64,000 bases of DNA, taken from Cheiracanthium punctorium (Eukaryota; Arthropoda; Arachnida; Araneae; Cheiracanthiidae). Of this stretch, positions 1 to 12,202 are shown piece by piece. A program made the position numbers and the translations under genes. Location: the NCBI GenBank assembly GCA_038373885.1, contig JAWZYV010013018.1:62001-126000 (forward strand). Direction: 5' to 3'. The notes beneath the pieces are model-generated. The model did not search any database. It was not told the origin of the DNA and worked only from the letters and a program-made list of their open reading frames with translations. Position 1 is the stretch's first letter. The number at the start of each line of letters is the position of its first letter.

Positions 1-299
1 AGAAATTAAGCGTGGTTTTCCCGTGCAAATTTGCTAGGTCAACGAAACAATATATTCACATATAATCATTAAGTATTCAACTGTGACATAGAGCAACTAC
101 ACAGATGATTCAGGGTGGAATATTTTTGAAATAATAAAAAGTCTAGCATTTTTCGCTTATTGAATCTCGCTGCAATCTGTTCAAATGGGGGCGTCGACTT
201 GAATTTTAAGTTAACACCTACGTGAACAAGAAATCAGTTAAAATAAGCGGTTACATTAATATTAACCACCTACTAAGTGGCATTTTTGGTCTTGTTTGG
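1..299. other. AT-rich flank, nothing recognised
   Basis: No open frame of note, repeat or RNA motif was recognised before the first transposon begins. Confidence 0.6.
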
Positions 300-301
300 T
301 A

Positions 302-2078
302 GGGGAAGGGGGGAGGCAAGATGAGGAAGCGGGCAAGACGGAGTACCGGGTCTCGTCTGTCCTACGAAGGACCTATCACAGCCGCCCTGGTTCGTACTGA
401 CGAGCCATTGTACTGTTTATCAGTCAGCGTTGTGACCGGCTTCTAAGTCCATGCTTTTTTGCCCAACCGCCAAAAACTCAATTTTGTCAAGATCGTTGTG
501 ATTTTCGTGTTATACATCGCATGTGTTCTGTACCTCAATATTAGTTTTCTAGAACTGACTGAAAGTTATTCTTGTTAATCTATGATTACACCAGCAGGAA
601 AAAGCATGTTTGTTTCGATATTTCGATTTAGTTTTTTAAGGTGAGTTATTTTATTGAAATAAGCGTGGGAGGGCAAGATGGGGTACCCCATCTTGCCCCT
701 CGAAAAAAACTATGATTTCTCTAAGACACTTTATGATCCTTTAAACTTAATAAATTGAGATTTCTTTATAAACTGAGTTTTCATAACTTAATATAGTTGT
801 TTTAGGATGGTGATAAATTATAAAAGAAAGAGAGAGAGGGGGAATTGGAGTGAAATTGGAGAATTGGAGGGGGAATTGGAGAAAAAAAAAAGAAGCAAAC
901 AAAGATTGGGTTCAGAGATTTTTAAGCAGGCATCCAGAATTGTCGATACGGCTTTAAATGGCTTCAAAAAATGTGGGATTTGGCTGTACGATCCAATAGT
1001 TTTTTTCCGAGACTGATTTTGCACCTCATTGACGACAAATATTCCACAAACAGAGAGATTATCCATCATTGAAGCATTGCCACATCCCACTACGTCGAAC
1101 AACGGAGCAACAGCTCCAAATAGACAATTCGCATGACCATTTCGCTGAAGCTTCAGTTGACCCTGAGACCATAACGGCTGAGACAATACCTGCAAAAATA
1201 ACTTCAGTTTCAACAGTTGAAGATTCCTACAAAATAAGTATTGACAAACCGGTAATATGCCACATGCGTGTGGTCATGACACCATCTGAGATTGAAGCAG
1301 AGCCTGAGCCAGGATTCTTCACTTGGATGTCCAATATCAAAATAGATCAAAGGCCAACTACTCCACAATTAGTATTTTCTGTAGTTAGTCCTCTGCATGT
1401 GTTGCCTTATCCTGCAGCTCGCAAAATGTCACGTGTGACAAGGAAACGAGGAAAAACTGCTATCATAACTTTTTCCCCGTATAAAAATGAGTTAGAAGAA
1501 ACAAAAAAATAAAGAAACTGGCAGAAGATAACAAAAAGAGAAAAAAAGAGGTAAAAGAACAAAAAACGAATAAGAAAACCAAATTGGCTAAGAAACAGAA
1601 TAAGAAGAAAACCAACAATAATCCTAATTGCTCACCAGAATGGGACAACGAAGAAGATAATAATCCTTGCTTTTACTGGTATGGAAAATATTTGAATTCT
1701 AATGAAGGATGGGTCGCATGTTCTCTCTGTGGGACTTTGGCACGCTGCAGCTGTGCTGGGATAAATGATGAGGATGACGATGCAGTATTTGTTTGCGAGG
1801 TTTGCAACCCAAAATAGAATATGTCTCCCATACCCCATCTTGCCCAGTAGGGTACCCCGTCTTACCCGACCTAGGGGGCTAGATGGGGCGTTGGGCATTT
1901 TTGACAAAATTGGTCATATTTTTCATTTCCTATCAGTGGAAAATTTCTTAAGTTCCTTATTTCCAAATATGGATTTTGTAAGAGTAATTATAAATAAATA
2001 AATATTCAAAATACTTAAAGATGTGGGTTTTATTACGCAGCAAACATTAAGGACCCCGTCTTGCCCCCCCCCTTCCCC
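302..2078 (+). mobile_element. pogo/Tigger-like DNA transposon, internally deleted
   Basis: The element starts GGGGAAGGGGGG-AGGCAAGATG and ends with the near reverse complement, giving terminal inverted repeats (TIRs) of about 25 bp. A TA dinucleotide lies directly outside each end (300-301 and 2079-2080), the TSD expected for the IS630/Tc1/mariner/pogo superfamily. The motif GGGCAAGATGGGGT recurs internally: at 665-700 it forms a palindrome around GGTACC, and degenerate copies lie at 1833-1890. These look like subterminal binding-site repeats. Ends and TSD are seen directly; the pogo/Tigger assignment rests on the relic transposase inside. Confidence 0.8.
807..1817 (+). pseudogene. pogo/Tigger-like transposase relic, both termini kept
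   Basis: Transposase remnant of a pogo/Tigger-type element; the intact enzyme would cut and paste DNA at TA sites. From the ATG at 807 the product begins MVINYKRKRERGNWSE, resembling the usual N-terminus of this family before its HTH domain. After a charged stretch it jumps to ALNGFKKCGIWLYDP (about residues 50-64), the motif after the catalytic core in which a Gly-Ile-x-x-Tyr/Phe-x-Pro block is typical. The whole DDE core is therefore missing. The frame breaks near 1016, resumes at about 1069-1512 and again at 1584-1817. The last part ends in a PHD-like zinc finger (WVAC..C, CAG, FVCEVC) in which the expected His appears lost. It is a non-functional deletion derivative. Confidence 0.7.
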
Positions 2079-2389
2079 TACTTATTTGCTCAAAATTATT
2101 TCCAATTACTAGCAATATACAATCACCAATCTCAAAAACTATGTACAGATTTTATATGGAAACTCATTGATTGGAAAGTTTATTGATAAATTAATTTACA
2201 AATTAATTAAGAAATGCTTTTTACCAGCTCCCCATAGAATCGTCCCTTGAACTTAGTAATTTATTTTCGACTTTATTTATATGCATTAATTTACAGTTAT
2301 TTATTAAAAAGATTACTAATATGTATTATGCATATAAATGTAAATTTATATGCATACATTTAATACATATGTATAGAGAGATTTTAACC

Positions 2390-2610
2390 CTTATTGGCAC
2401 GCGTTGCCGATCATGTGATATTCACGAGTGCAAGCTGAATTCTCCATCTCAGTTTTGTGAATAACAAATTAATCTTTCGATTTTCTCCAGATGTAACATA
2501 AATACGCGTTAGGACCTTCTAAAAGTTTCCCCGTTCAAGGCATCTCCATTTAGGCAGATAGCCTTCGCATAGCTTTGTCATAAGTACAAAATCATATGAA
2601 ATCAAATCAG
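2390..2610 (+). repeat. tRNA-derived SINE body fragment
   Basis: Shares the block TTTTCTCCAGATGTAAC, then ATACGCGTTAGGACC and the GCAGATAGCCTTCGC region, with copies at 27840-28020, 33120-33250 (minus) and 54255-54540. Only the last copy shows a clear tRNA-like head, so this one is 5'-truncated or diverged. Confidence 0.6.
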
Positions 2611-2829
2611 AAAATTGGTTTTGGAGTCACTATTAAAAAAAGAAACTTTCTAATTTGGCTGAAATGAAGTGTCCGTTAAAGAAAAAGATCACATTAAAAA
2701 AAGTAATAATAAAATGGGAGGAGCGAATTTAATAAAAAAGCTCATTTGATTTAAACAAAATGGACTGTGAAAAGAAGGGGGACTGAGTCTCAAGTTCCCA
2801 GACTCCTTCCTAGGATCCGCCTAGGATTC

Positions 2830-3090
2830 CTAGGTAGGAAATTTTCTCTACCCGATGATAGAAATATCGTTTTACTGCGCGTGCAATTGCCAGCGTTATT
2901 ACGTATTATGCGAAAAAAATGATAAAAATCGGAAAAAAACATAAAATAAAAAATTTTTAGATTCGAATTTCGAAGAAATCGATCAGAGGTGAGTTAGGAT
3001 ATGTTCTAGTGAAGCCGTATACAAAATTTGGTAGATCTGCAACAACCCGTTGCTTCGTTATGCTATAGAAAGGCACACATAAGAAGAGCG
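2830..3090 (+). repeat. dispersed repeat, 3'-module
   Basis: Closely resembles 32595-32840. Both contain GTGCAATT-CC-GCGTTATTA, ACATAAAATAAA, TTCGAATTTCGAA and ACAAAATTTGGTAG in the same order. The second copy ends in a GACAGACAAACGGACA tail followed by a TAGA microsatellite, the kind of tail seen on many arthropod dispersed repeats. I cannot assign the class. This copy directly precedes the tandem array at 3200. Confidence 0.6.
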
Positions 3091-3199
3091 GAGGTCACCT
3101 TCCTACTTACATGCATGCATTACATACATTATCTGCTAAAAATTTTGTTTACACTCGAATTTTATTATATTTGATTTAATAGATTTTATTATAATAAGA

Positions 3200-4365
3200 T
3201 TCTACGCCTATAGTTTTAAGTCAAGAAACCACCTATGATATCATCAAATTTCATATCATTCGCTTTAGTCGTTATTACGTAAAGCTTGAACAAAGACCAA
3301 ATATGTACGCATTTTGAAAGAACTTTCGCAAAATCTCAAAATTTCACGTTTTTTACAAGTTTCTCAAGTTCATTCTAAAGTTTTTACAGTGTAATCTCTG
3401 TGACCGCCTACCATATCAGCAAATTTCATTTTATTCGTTTCAGCCGTTAATACGCAATGAGCGAAAAAAGATTCACACTGTTTGAAATGATTTCATCCAA
3501 ATCTAATCAAAAAGTTTTAAAAATTAGATGCTATAGTTTAAGTTGAGTTACTATCTATCATGTCACCATATATTGTTTCATTAACTTTCGTTCTTATTAC
3601 GTGATGCGCGAAAACAAATGTACGCAGTTTGAAACGATTTTCGCAAAATCTCAAAAACTAATCTAAATTTTCAAAAAATGGGACGCCTATAGTTTAAGTT
3701 ACATTGTCATCTATTATGTTACCAAATTTCAGAATGTCCGCTTTAGTTGTTTTTACGTAATGCGTGAAAAAAAAATTGCGCACTTTAAGAAGATTTTCAA
3801 AAAATCTCAAAAACTTTTAAAACTTTTAAAAAAATCATTGCACGTAGTTTAAGAGTAACGCATTTTCATTTCATTAGCTTCATTCGTTATTACATGATGC
3901 GCGAGCAAATATTTAAGCTGTTTGAAACGATTTTCACAAAATCTCAAAATCATAGCTTTTAAAAAGAATTGATGCAAACAGTTTAAGTTGAGTGACCACT
4001 TATCATATAACCAAATTCCATTTCAGTCACTTTAGCGGATATTACATGATGTGCAAACAAATATTTACGCAGTTTGAATGAATTTTTTCAAAATCTGAAA
4101 ATTGATCAATTTTCTTCTTTAAATTCAGCGTTATAGTTTAAGAAGTGTGATCAACTATCATGTCTCCAAAGTCATATTCATTCGCCTTAGTTATTATTAT
4201 GTGATGCGCGAACAAAATTTACGCAAATCTCAAAATTTCATCATTTTTTATTTCAATTCGACTCCTATAATTTAAGTTGAGTGACTCTTTATAATGTCAC
4301 CCAAATTTCATTTAATTTTCTTCAGTCATTTTTACGTCATTTCATTAAAAAATAAATCAGCATGT
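3200..4365 (+). repeat. degenerate tandem array, about 8 units of ~150 bp
   Basis: Units begin near 3210, 3380, 3533, 3689, 3842, 3978, 4133 and 4266, giving spacings of about 133-170 bp. Each contains, in order, TATAGTTTAAGTTGAGTGAC, a CACCAAATTTCATTTCATT-like stretch, a GTTATTACGTGATGCGCGAAC-like stretch (broken here by small changes), TTACGCAGTTTGAAACGATTTTCGCAAAATCTC, shown as separate parts TTACGCAGTTTGAAACG and TTTTCGCAAAATCTC, then an AT-rich spacer. The GTTATTACGT..ATGCG block also occurs in the repeat just upstream, so the array probably arose by amplification of that repeat's internal module. Confidence 0.8.
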
Positions 4366-4394
4366 TTTTCTACTCATGTCTTAAGTGTCAATTA

Positions 4395-5579
4395 CACGGT
4401 AAAAAAAAATCAGAAACGTTACCCCAAAAAATGGGGCAGCTCTTGTAGTTTAAAATTGCAGAAACTTTTCCGAAACATGCGGGTAAAGTATTTAGAAACG
4501 TTTTTGTATATTTCGGAAAAGTATTTACATATTTTTCTGCTTTTTAGGTAAGGTTTCTGGAAAAGATGGGTAACGTTTCTGTTTATTTTGGTAAAATATT
4601 GTGTGTGTGTGAGAGAGTAACCTTTTCGCGTATTTCACAAAGGTTTCCGAATTAACGAGTAACATTGCCGAGTTTTTTCGAAAAAGTAACATGCACTAGA
4701 TGAAGCGTATCGAGTATCTTACACTAGAAGCAGCACCAAACTCTAACGGAAGGAGCGGACAGGACTAGCGACCAGAATCGAACCCTGGACGATCGCATTC
4801 GGAGGAGAGCACACTACCACGACGCTGTGATTTTCTTGCCGTATTTTGCTTTAAAAGTAAACTGACTGCTGCAAAAGTTATTTGTGGTATGGGTTTTGGA
4901 AACTTAAATTTTTTTTTGGAGGGGGGTATTTTATAAATGGAGAAAAAATACCATAATTAATAAATATAAATTAAAAAACTTAAATCTTTTTTTCCCACAT
5001 AAATTATTTTTAGGAGATAATGGGCTGATTTATTTAAGTATTCATCCGGCTACGTCACCTGGTGACTGGTCACAAATAAACTTCACAGTGACTACACAGT
5101 GGAGTTACATCACTCACAAGTTACCAGACCCTTATTATCATATGGGCAAATCGGGACTTTGCCCAGGGCCCCCAGTTTCAAATGTTGTTCTGAAATATTA
5201 TTTTATAAGTCAAAATTTTATGAAAAAGAAAACAAAGTTTATAGATGGGGACCCCCAAATTCATCAATGTTCGGGTCCTCTGTTGGTCATAATCGGGCCC
5301 TGCAAGTTACAATGTGACAGTCCTGTAAAAATTGTGACCCTCTGTGACCATCTCTGCTATTAGGGAAGACGCGTTCACTCGTTTCCCCCTGTTTCTTGGC
5401 ACTTGGCGCATGCGCGCGAAGTCCCAAACAAAGACTTCCTTTCCCCGTAAATACTTTACCCCGAAATGTGGGTTATATTTCCGAAATCGTGAATTCGAAT
5501 AGAGCATCAGTAGGTTACGCTATACTTTCGGAAACCTTTCTGCTATAAGTATGTAACGTTTCTGAATTTTTTTACTGTG
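4395..5579. mobile_element. non-autonomous TIR element with TA duplication
   Basis: Left end CACGGTAAAAAAAAATCAG continues AAACGTTAC; the right end read in reverse is CACAGTAAAAAAATTCAG continuing AAACGTTAC. The TIRs are about 27 bp, and weaker subterminal matches built on CAGAAACnTTnCCGAAA continue inward on both sides. TA flanks both ends (4393-4394 and 5580-5581). No transposase is encoded. The interior holds a tRNA-like segment on the minus strand, an AT-rich part shared with 60180-60350, and a stretch rich in GTGAC/GTCAC motifs (5050-5350). The TA duplication fits the Tc1/mariner/pogo superfamily; the exact family is not determined. Confidence 0.75.
4735..4835 (-). repeat. tRNA-like segment (SINE head or tRNA pseudogene)
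   Basis: On the minus strand it reads GCGTCGTGGTAGTGTGCTCTC (A-box-like, one base longer than a clean box, read as GCGTCGTGGTAG then TGTGCTCTC) and, about 30 bases later, GGGTTCGATTC, a good B box for RNA polymerase III. A full cloverleaf is not evident, so a functional tRNA is unlikely. Confidence 0.45.
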
Positions 5580-5581
5580 TA

Positions 5582-8500
5582 CTGGAGCAGGAAGTGTCAA
5601 TCACTCGAGCAAACATTTTTTCCTTGGTGTGAATTACTGGTGTCGCCACCATGACAAAATATAAAATAAAGAATCAAAACATAGAAATTTCCAATATTCT
5701 TTTATAAATTATACCATACGTGAATTTTCAAAGTTCATTCAAGTTTTAAAAACAAAAATTTTGTTTCTAGATGGTTTTAGTAATTAACAATCATGAATTA
5801 ATGCTTATTATTGCTTTTAAAGTGTAATATCTGGTGCCCTTACCCTAATCATGTATTACCCGTGCTATATCTATAACCGATACCATTTTCTTTTATTTTT
5901 GTTATAATTTTACCCCCATCTCTCAAATATCATTTCTACGAACACTTTAAATCGACACATTTGCATTCGAATGCCTGCTTCCAATAACTCAAGAGAAAAC
6001 CTCAGCATCTTAGCTCACATTATTTTCTTAAATAAAATTTAGTTGGCTTCCATTTCAAATCAACATGTAACACTTTTTAAATGTCGAAATGCCATTTCCT
6101 TTAACAGCAGCAGAATGGCTCTTTCTGCTTCCTCTATTGCAGTGATAAATCCTAGACAGCTCTCTAGAAGAACTATTTAATTTTCGTGCCTTGCAAGGAA
6201 GAAAAACCACTCTGGCAAGATTTCATTGACCGTGACTACCCTCTAACATTTCCTTCACCTAATCTTTTTTCCTTGGGGACGTTCTTCTCTGCTTTCGGAA
6301 TAGACATGATACTCTTGGATTAAGCAAAATCCGGAACAGAGCTTCCTTTTGTATTTCTCGGAATTTTGATATTTAATGATACAAGCAGAGAGAAGTTTCT
6401 GCAGATGCTCTAAATTTATGAAGCATGACCACTAAAATATTGTTTTACGGGGACTAGGAACGTGGATAAATATTAGTTTAAATTCCAGTAACATTTTATT
6501 TAAGCCGTTTCCGCCATCAAACTTAACACCTTAAAATCACGATTCCCAATGTTTGCTGATACCTGGTTACTGATTTCTGTCAATTATATGAAAAATTTTT
6601 AATATTTTCTTAAACAAAATGTATAAGAGTTATAACTTCGCATGAATAATTGTGATTTAGATCACATGTTTACCATTTACTGTCATTTGTTTTCAGTTTT
6701 TTAAATTTAACCTGTTTAAATCAAGAATTTTTACTTTTGGGCCAGGAGAGTTCACTGCCTAACCATCAAATAAAAATGTTGGGGCTGGAGGAGTTTATTT
6801 TTCTCTGGCGACCAGCAGAAAAATAGCAATTATCGGTACCTAGGCTGGCACGACTGTTATGTAATGGAGAATTTACTTAATTACTTTTTCTAAAACTCGT
6901 TATTAACTAAAGTTGTCATTGCAAAACACAGATTTGAAACACTTATCTGCTAAACATAAAATCACATAGACACCCGATGCGTTTAAAACTATTTATTGAA
7001 GCAGCAATTTAAAATAAACAATTAAATATTATAGCCTGGTGATGGCCAGCGTAAGGCATATATCTTAGTTTACAATCTATTAGTGGTAAAAAACCGTGAA
7101 ATATCAGATGCCAACGGGTTATGGACCTTTGCGAGAACAAACGCTCGACCGAGATAACCAATGCTATTTCTGTACTCTTTTTTTAAAAGTTTTTTTGTAC
7201 TCTTCTTTTAATCAGCTTTCAAAATTTGTATTTCGCTTTCCCCTCGCATGCAATAGCCTTTTACTGAGTTTTTCAGACTCTGCGGCGCACTTAGACAGAT
7301 TTTTTTATAATTTTTTGGGTAAAACCTACAGATGGATTTAAACATTTAAAATGTTATAGTAATCGAAAAAAGATCCTGAGTGGCATGCACTAAAAGCATA
7401 TAAAACGTCATCTGTTAAATCAACCTCAACACCCAAAAAACATTTTGACTTTGCCAACACGATTTTGAATTTTTCTTATTATTATCTTTTGAATTACAGT
7501 CTCTATAACATTCAATTAACTGTCGTCGACATATGACGGCATTCTCAGAAGATGAATGTAAAAAACAAATATTTTTAACTAAAAAATTTAAAATATTTTA
7601 GTGATTTTTAACTTTTAGAGGATAGTAGCAAATATTAGCAACTAAAATTAACATAGATGTTAACAAACGATGAGAAACTTTTCTATAATCTTTCTATAAT
7701 CTTAGTAAGAACGTAGCCTGATTCTAATGAATTTAAAACTTTCCATCTCAGTAAGGTCAATCATTCCTTTAAATTTAACTCTAAGATTTCTTTTATTTCG
7801 GTTTTTGCGAAATGAACTAAAGAAAATAATACCTATATTTTAAATGCACAAATACATACCCCCCTCCCGGTTCAGAATCTATTATAAAAGTTACAACAAA
7901 CACTTATAAAGCACGAGAAATTTTATTTTTAATAACTTCAAATTTAAACAATAATCATTTGTTATTTAACAGACGACAAACTTTTCAGTAGTGGTTTACC
8001 GTTAAAACGTTTGATTCAAATATTATGAAGGCTACCACTGGATTCAAGAAACCAAGAAGAATCGAAAAGACAAGTAACGTGACGGTCATGGCTGACTCTG
8101 TACATTGGAGTTTTGACCGAAAATATTTGAAATTCAACCTGTGTGTAGCGTCTCCTGGACTAAAAATAGGTTTTCCCATGTCTGTTTGCAATCCTAAAGT
8201 GTTTCACATTCTCTTCCGCTCCCCCCCTCTGTTGGTTTTTATTTTGGCACACTTTATTTCAATTATTTTTGATGCCATGCACCGGCTTTCAAAATTATCC
8301 GATCGTTGCTTGTTTACTTTAATTTCATTGGTCTAAATATAATGTAACTCTTTAACTGACAATGTCTATCTTGGCCAAGTGTTTCTTCTCGCCAGGATCC
8401 TGCCCCGATGATATCTGATTTGTGCGGAAATGAGTTAGGAACGTATATCGTTGCAAGAGTGACAGTGTGCGAAGGGTATTTCATATCTAATTAAAAATAA

Positions 8501-9439
8501 ATAAATAAAATAGTGATCAAATTCACCTCTGCCTATATATAGTCCATCAAATATTTTTTATGTAACTACAGTAATTGAAAACATAAAATAAACTGTCTGC
8601 AAATCAACTTAAAATAAATTTACACAAGTGGCATCAAAAGGTATTTCTTCTTTTGGCATAGTTTACTATCTTACTGTATATCAATATTTGCCAGAGATTT
8701 GATCATATTTTTTATCATAATTTTTGATAAGGATTTTATTAAAATCTTCAGATAACTAGCCAGTCATTGCACTGAACATCTAAAGTTACTAGTACTAGCT
8801 ATATTTAGTGCGCAAAACTTTTTAAATTACGAAGCAAGTTTATTCAAAGAACAAATACGTCTTACTTTAAAATTCTCGGAAAATTCAGCTCTGTTGAAAA
8901 ATTAATTAGATATCAGCACGAGGTTGATAGCAAAAGTTCGTTGAAACCATGATTTATCTTTTCTTTGGAAATTTAAAAGCGTGAAGAAGGAGGTTCCTAT
9001 TGATTACCAGATGAAACAATGTGTAGTCTTGTCTAGATAATTTAACTTGTGGGGTATTATCGATTGTTAATTTGCTAGTGATAAAAGGCGTATTAAAGCG
9101 TCTTGATTACAACAAGTTTTTGTTAATAGACATTCATGAAGCGGAGTGTTAAATTCAATAAATTGCCAACGTTACCAAACGGGATTTATGCTAAACAAGA
9201 CTTATGTAATGTGTGCCATAGGTATAATAACACATTGGCTTTACAAATAAAGTACGAAAGAAATTCATTCATGATGTCTACTGTCAACAGAAATACACTC
9301 CGTTAAAAATTTCAATAAAGAAATATCAATTTTGTTTTTCTATAACATGGTCCTGAAATCAGGTAATTGAAAAAATTGTAAACATTTTTCGATACATTTG
9401 AAAAAATTGCATCGTTTATATTTCATTGCAGGAACACTC
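5582..9439. other. AT-rich spacer, no gene recognised
   Basis: Only short, low-information frames occur; the longest, 103 codons at 8025-8336 (+), resembles nothing I know. No convincing TIRs, SINE boxes or splice-site-bounded conserved exons were found. Confidence 0.5.
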
Positions 9440-9955
9440 CTTATGTAAAAAAGAAGTAGTTTTACAGGCGATGAAATATATGTGCCATGCTATGTTTATG
9501 AAATACAGTGTGGTATCTTCAGAAACGAGTTTACTGGTACCTTGATCGAGCTCGTTAATGAAAATACTGGTGTCTGAAATCGATTTACTCCACTGAAATT
9601 ACTACAATGCGATTAATGGGTAGTAAGCCCAAATAAACCACTCCAATTTTTGTGCGGTGATGAAATTATTATAAACGCATGTTTCATAGATTTAAACTTA
9701 AATTTAAATGTAAATGCATGTATATACGCATACTCTAAAGAAAAAAAGAATGCAGTTTTACAGGCAGTATGTACTATGTTACGTTCATGAAGTACAGTGG
9801 CATCCTTGAGAAACGAATTTACGCATTCCTTGGCCAAGCTTGTTGGAAAATACTCGTGTCTCGAATCAATAGGTTCCTTTAAAAGGACTAAAATGGGATT
9901 GATCTTTATAAAACCAAAATAAACCACTGCAATTTTTACATAATAATGTAATTAT
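9440..9955. repeat. diverged tandem duplication, ~290-bp unit
   Basis: Two head-to-tail copies share landmarks in the same order: TTTTACAGGC at 9460 and 9757, ATGAAnTACAGTG, a block with ATACTnGTGTCT, and AAATAAACCACTnCAATTTTT near 9632 and 9920. The offset is about 289-297 bp. The copies differ at many positions, so the duplication is old. No coding potential was recognised. Confidence 0.7.
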
Positions 9956-10463
9956 ATAAACACATATATTTACTCTAAGAAAGCTAAAATATTATTGTTA
10001 GAAGCATGGGGTGGTAAATTTTCTTTCGCTTTATTTTAATAATGTCACACTTTGATGTATGGATAGCTCGTATACCAAATTCCGATTCTTAATCTTAACC
10101 TTTCTACCCTGTCTGGGTCGATTCGACCCATTTCTAAAATTGATTTTCGATATCTTCCACGGGTTTTAATTTAGATCTTTCAAACTTCATGTAATTCTCA
10201 AAAATGTGCACTCGTTTAATATGTGAGTTTTTCAGAGTCGTAAGAGTGTTTTTTAATCACCCTGAAAAAAAAGTGACATTTTACCTGTCTGGGTCGAATC
10301 GACCCATGTTATCATTTTGCGTAGAAATACATGGAAAACCCATTCATATTTTGAATAGACTTTATTTTATTGTATGGTCGATAGATGACGGGATTATATT
10401 GAAGGAAAATATGATCTATTATCTGCCTGGTATGCTTAGCCATTTCCTTTTTAGTTCAATAAC

Positions 10464-12202
10464 TTGGCAAATCGCAAACGTAAACTTTCTGAAGAAGAGA
10501 TCAGAAAACTCTTACAAGAGCTTTCTGATCAAGAGCTTTCAGATCTATCTGATATATGTGAAGATGAATGTGTTGAAACAGATGAATCAGATCACATATC
10601 GAATGAAGATATTTCTGATGAAGAGATAGATACGACAGATTTTGAAGAAAGCATTCAGCCACGGTCTACGTTTGTTAGTAGAAACAAAACTGAATGGTGT
10701 AAAGTTGCTCCTACTTCATGCTAAGTTCGGTAAGTAATCTAATTTCAATTTATAGTTATTTTTCATTTTATTTTTACAAAATGTTTTGTTTATTAAAAAA
10801 TCCTGATATTCCTAACAACTTTTATTATTATCATTTATTTATTATTTTTTTTTGCTTCATAGACAACACAACATTATGAAATTGAGTCCTGATACTACGC
10901 GTTATGGAATTCAGCAAACAACTTAGCAGTCAATAACAGCCGTGAAACTTGCTGGTGTTTATAAATCAGCAGGAGAATCTCTCAAAGAGTTGTGCAGCGA
11001 AGATGATGGCCGAGCTATTTTTCGTGCAACTATGTCTTTACAACGCTTTGGAATAATTAGGCAGTTCCTTAGGTTTGACAACAAAGAAAGCAGAACAAGT
11101 CGCGACGCCTGGATAAATTAGCACCAATAAGATCATTATTTGAGATGTTTGTTGCACAATTTCCGAAGATGTTTGTGCCTTGCGAATGTTTGACGATAGA
11201 TGAACAGCTCGTGTCATTTCGAGGTAAGAGCCCATTTAGGCAATATTTACCAACAAAGCCAAGATCGAAGTATGGAATTAAATTATGGTTGATGTCGGAT
11301 GTAAAAACAGCATACGGGTACAACGATGAAATGTATACTGGAAAGCCTCTTCATCGTGAGCGTGATATAAACCAAGGAATAAATAATGTTTTGCGCCTGG
11401 TAAAGGCAGTTGAGGACACTGCTCGGAACATAACGGTGGATAATTTTTTAAACCGATTATATCTTGCAGAAGAATTGCTAAAGAGAAATTAACACTTTTT
11501 GGGACTCTCAGAAAAAATAAAACGTTTATTCGTCCTGAATTTCAAGTATCAACTGATAGGACTGTATTCTCCTCAGTGTTCGGATATGAACAGGATAAGA
11601 CTCTGGTACCGTATGTTCCAAAAAGAAATAAGTCAGTGATTCTTCTTTGCACTATGCATCAGGACGCAAAAGTGTCACAGAAAAATGAAAATAAACCAGA
11701 TTTAATCTTATAATGAAACTAAAGGTGGAGTGGGCACAACAGATAAACAAGCTTCCACCTATACATGTAAGAGAGGAACAAGGAGGTGGCCGGTTTGTTT
11801 GTTTTATAAAATGATTGATCTAGCTGCAATTAATGCTTTTGTTGTTTTCATGCACGTAAATCCGTCGTATAATGAACGCAAACTTTTCAAAAGACGACTT
11901 TTCTGAAAGAAATCGAAAAACAGCAGACAGACTCTCAAAGAAATCGCCGGGAAAAAACGAATGTGTTGGTAGCTATAAAAAAGAAGTTACTAGCTGTAAA
12001 AGAAGGCCATGCAGATAATTTGAAAACACCTAAACGAGGAAGGTGCAAAGAATGCGGCCCTAAGAAAGATAGAAAAACTCAGACAAGATGTGGATCTTGT
12101 CAGTCATATCTTTGTCAAGAGCATGCAAATACTTGTGTATTGCATGCTCTTGACAATATTGTAAATATTGTATTAATATGTAAATATTGTAATGTGCAAT
12201 AA
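10464..12202 (+). pseudogene. piggyBac transposase (PGBD type), frameshifted
   Basis: The intact family enzyme excises and inserts the element at TTAA through a DDD nuclease core. The N-terminal acidic region is at 10464-10724 (MANRKRKLSEEEI, then many Asp/Glu). After disrupted sequence with SEDDGRAIFRATMS and QRFGIIRQFLRFDN near 10998-11090, the core resumes at 11145-11492. It holds the first catalytic Asp in LTIDEQLVSFRG (codon 11199) and the second in NITVDNF (codon 11439). The third motif reads TKGGVGTTDK at about 11718-11747; the Asp expected after GGV is Gly (codon 11733), while the next Asp is kept. The RGTRRWP and FYKMIDLAAINAF blocks follow. A C-terminal Cys/His-rich domain (RCKECGP, TRCGSCQSYLCQEHAN) is at 11963-12202. 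Several frameshifts and stops plus the lost Asp make it inactive. Confidence 0.85.
12112..12156. repeat. perfect 17-bp-arm inverted repeat in piggyBac C-terminus
   Basis: TTGTCAAGAGCATGCAA and its exact reverse complement are separated by 11 bases. It lies at the end of the zinc-finger domain and may have replaced the original C-terminus with its own inverted copy (inference). Confidence 0.8.

Noticed and set aside
818..1213. 131-codon minus-strand frame inside the pogo-like element
   Set aside because: It is the antisense of the recognisable transposase remnant on the plus strand.
3200..4365. CRISPR-like array
   Set aside because: The repeats are long, degenerate and contiguous without unique spacers, in eukaryotic sequence.
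8025..8336. 103-codon plus-strand frame
   Set aside because: Length is near chance for this composition; no domain, codon signal or splice context supports it.
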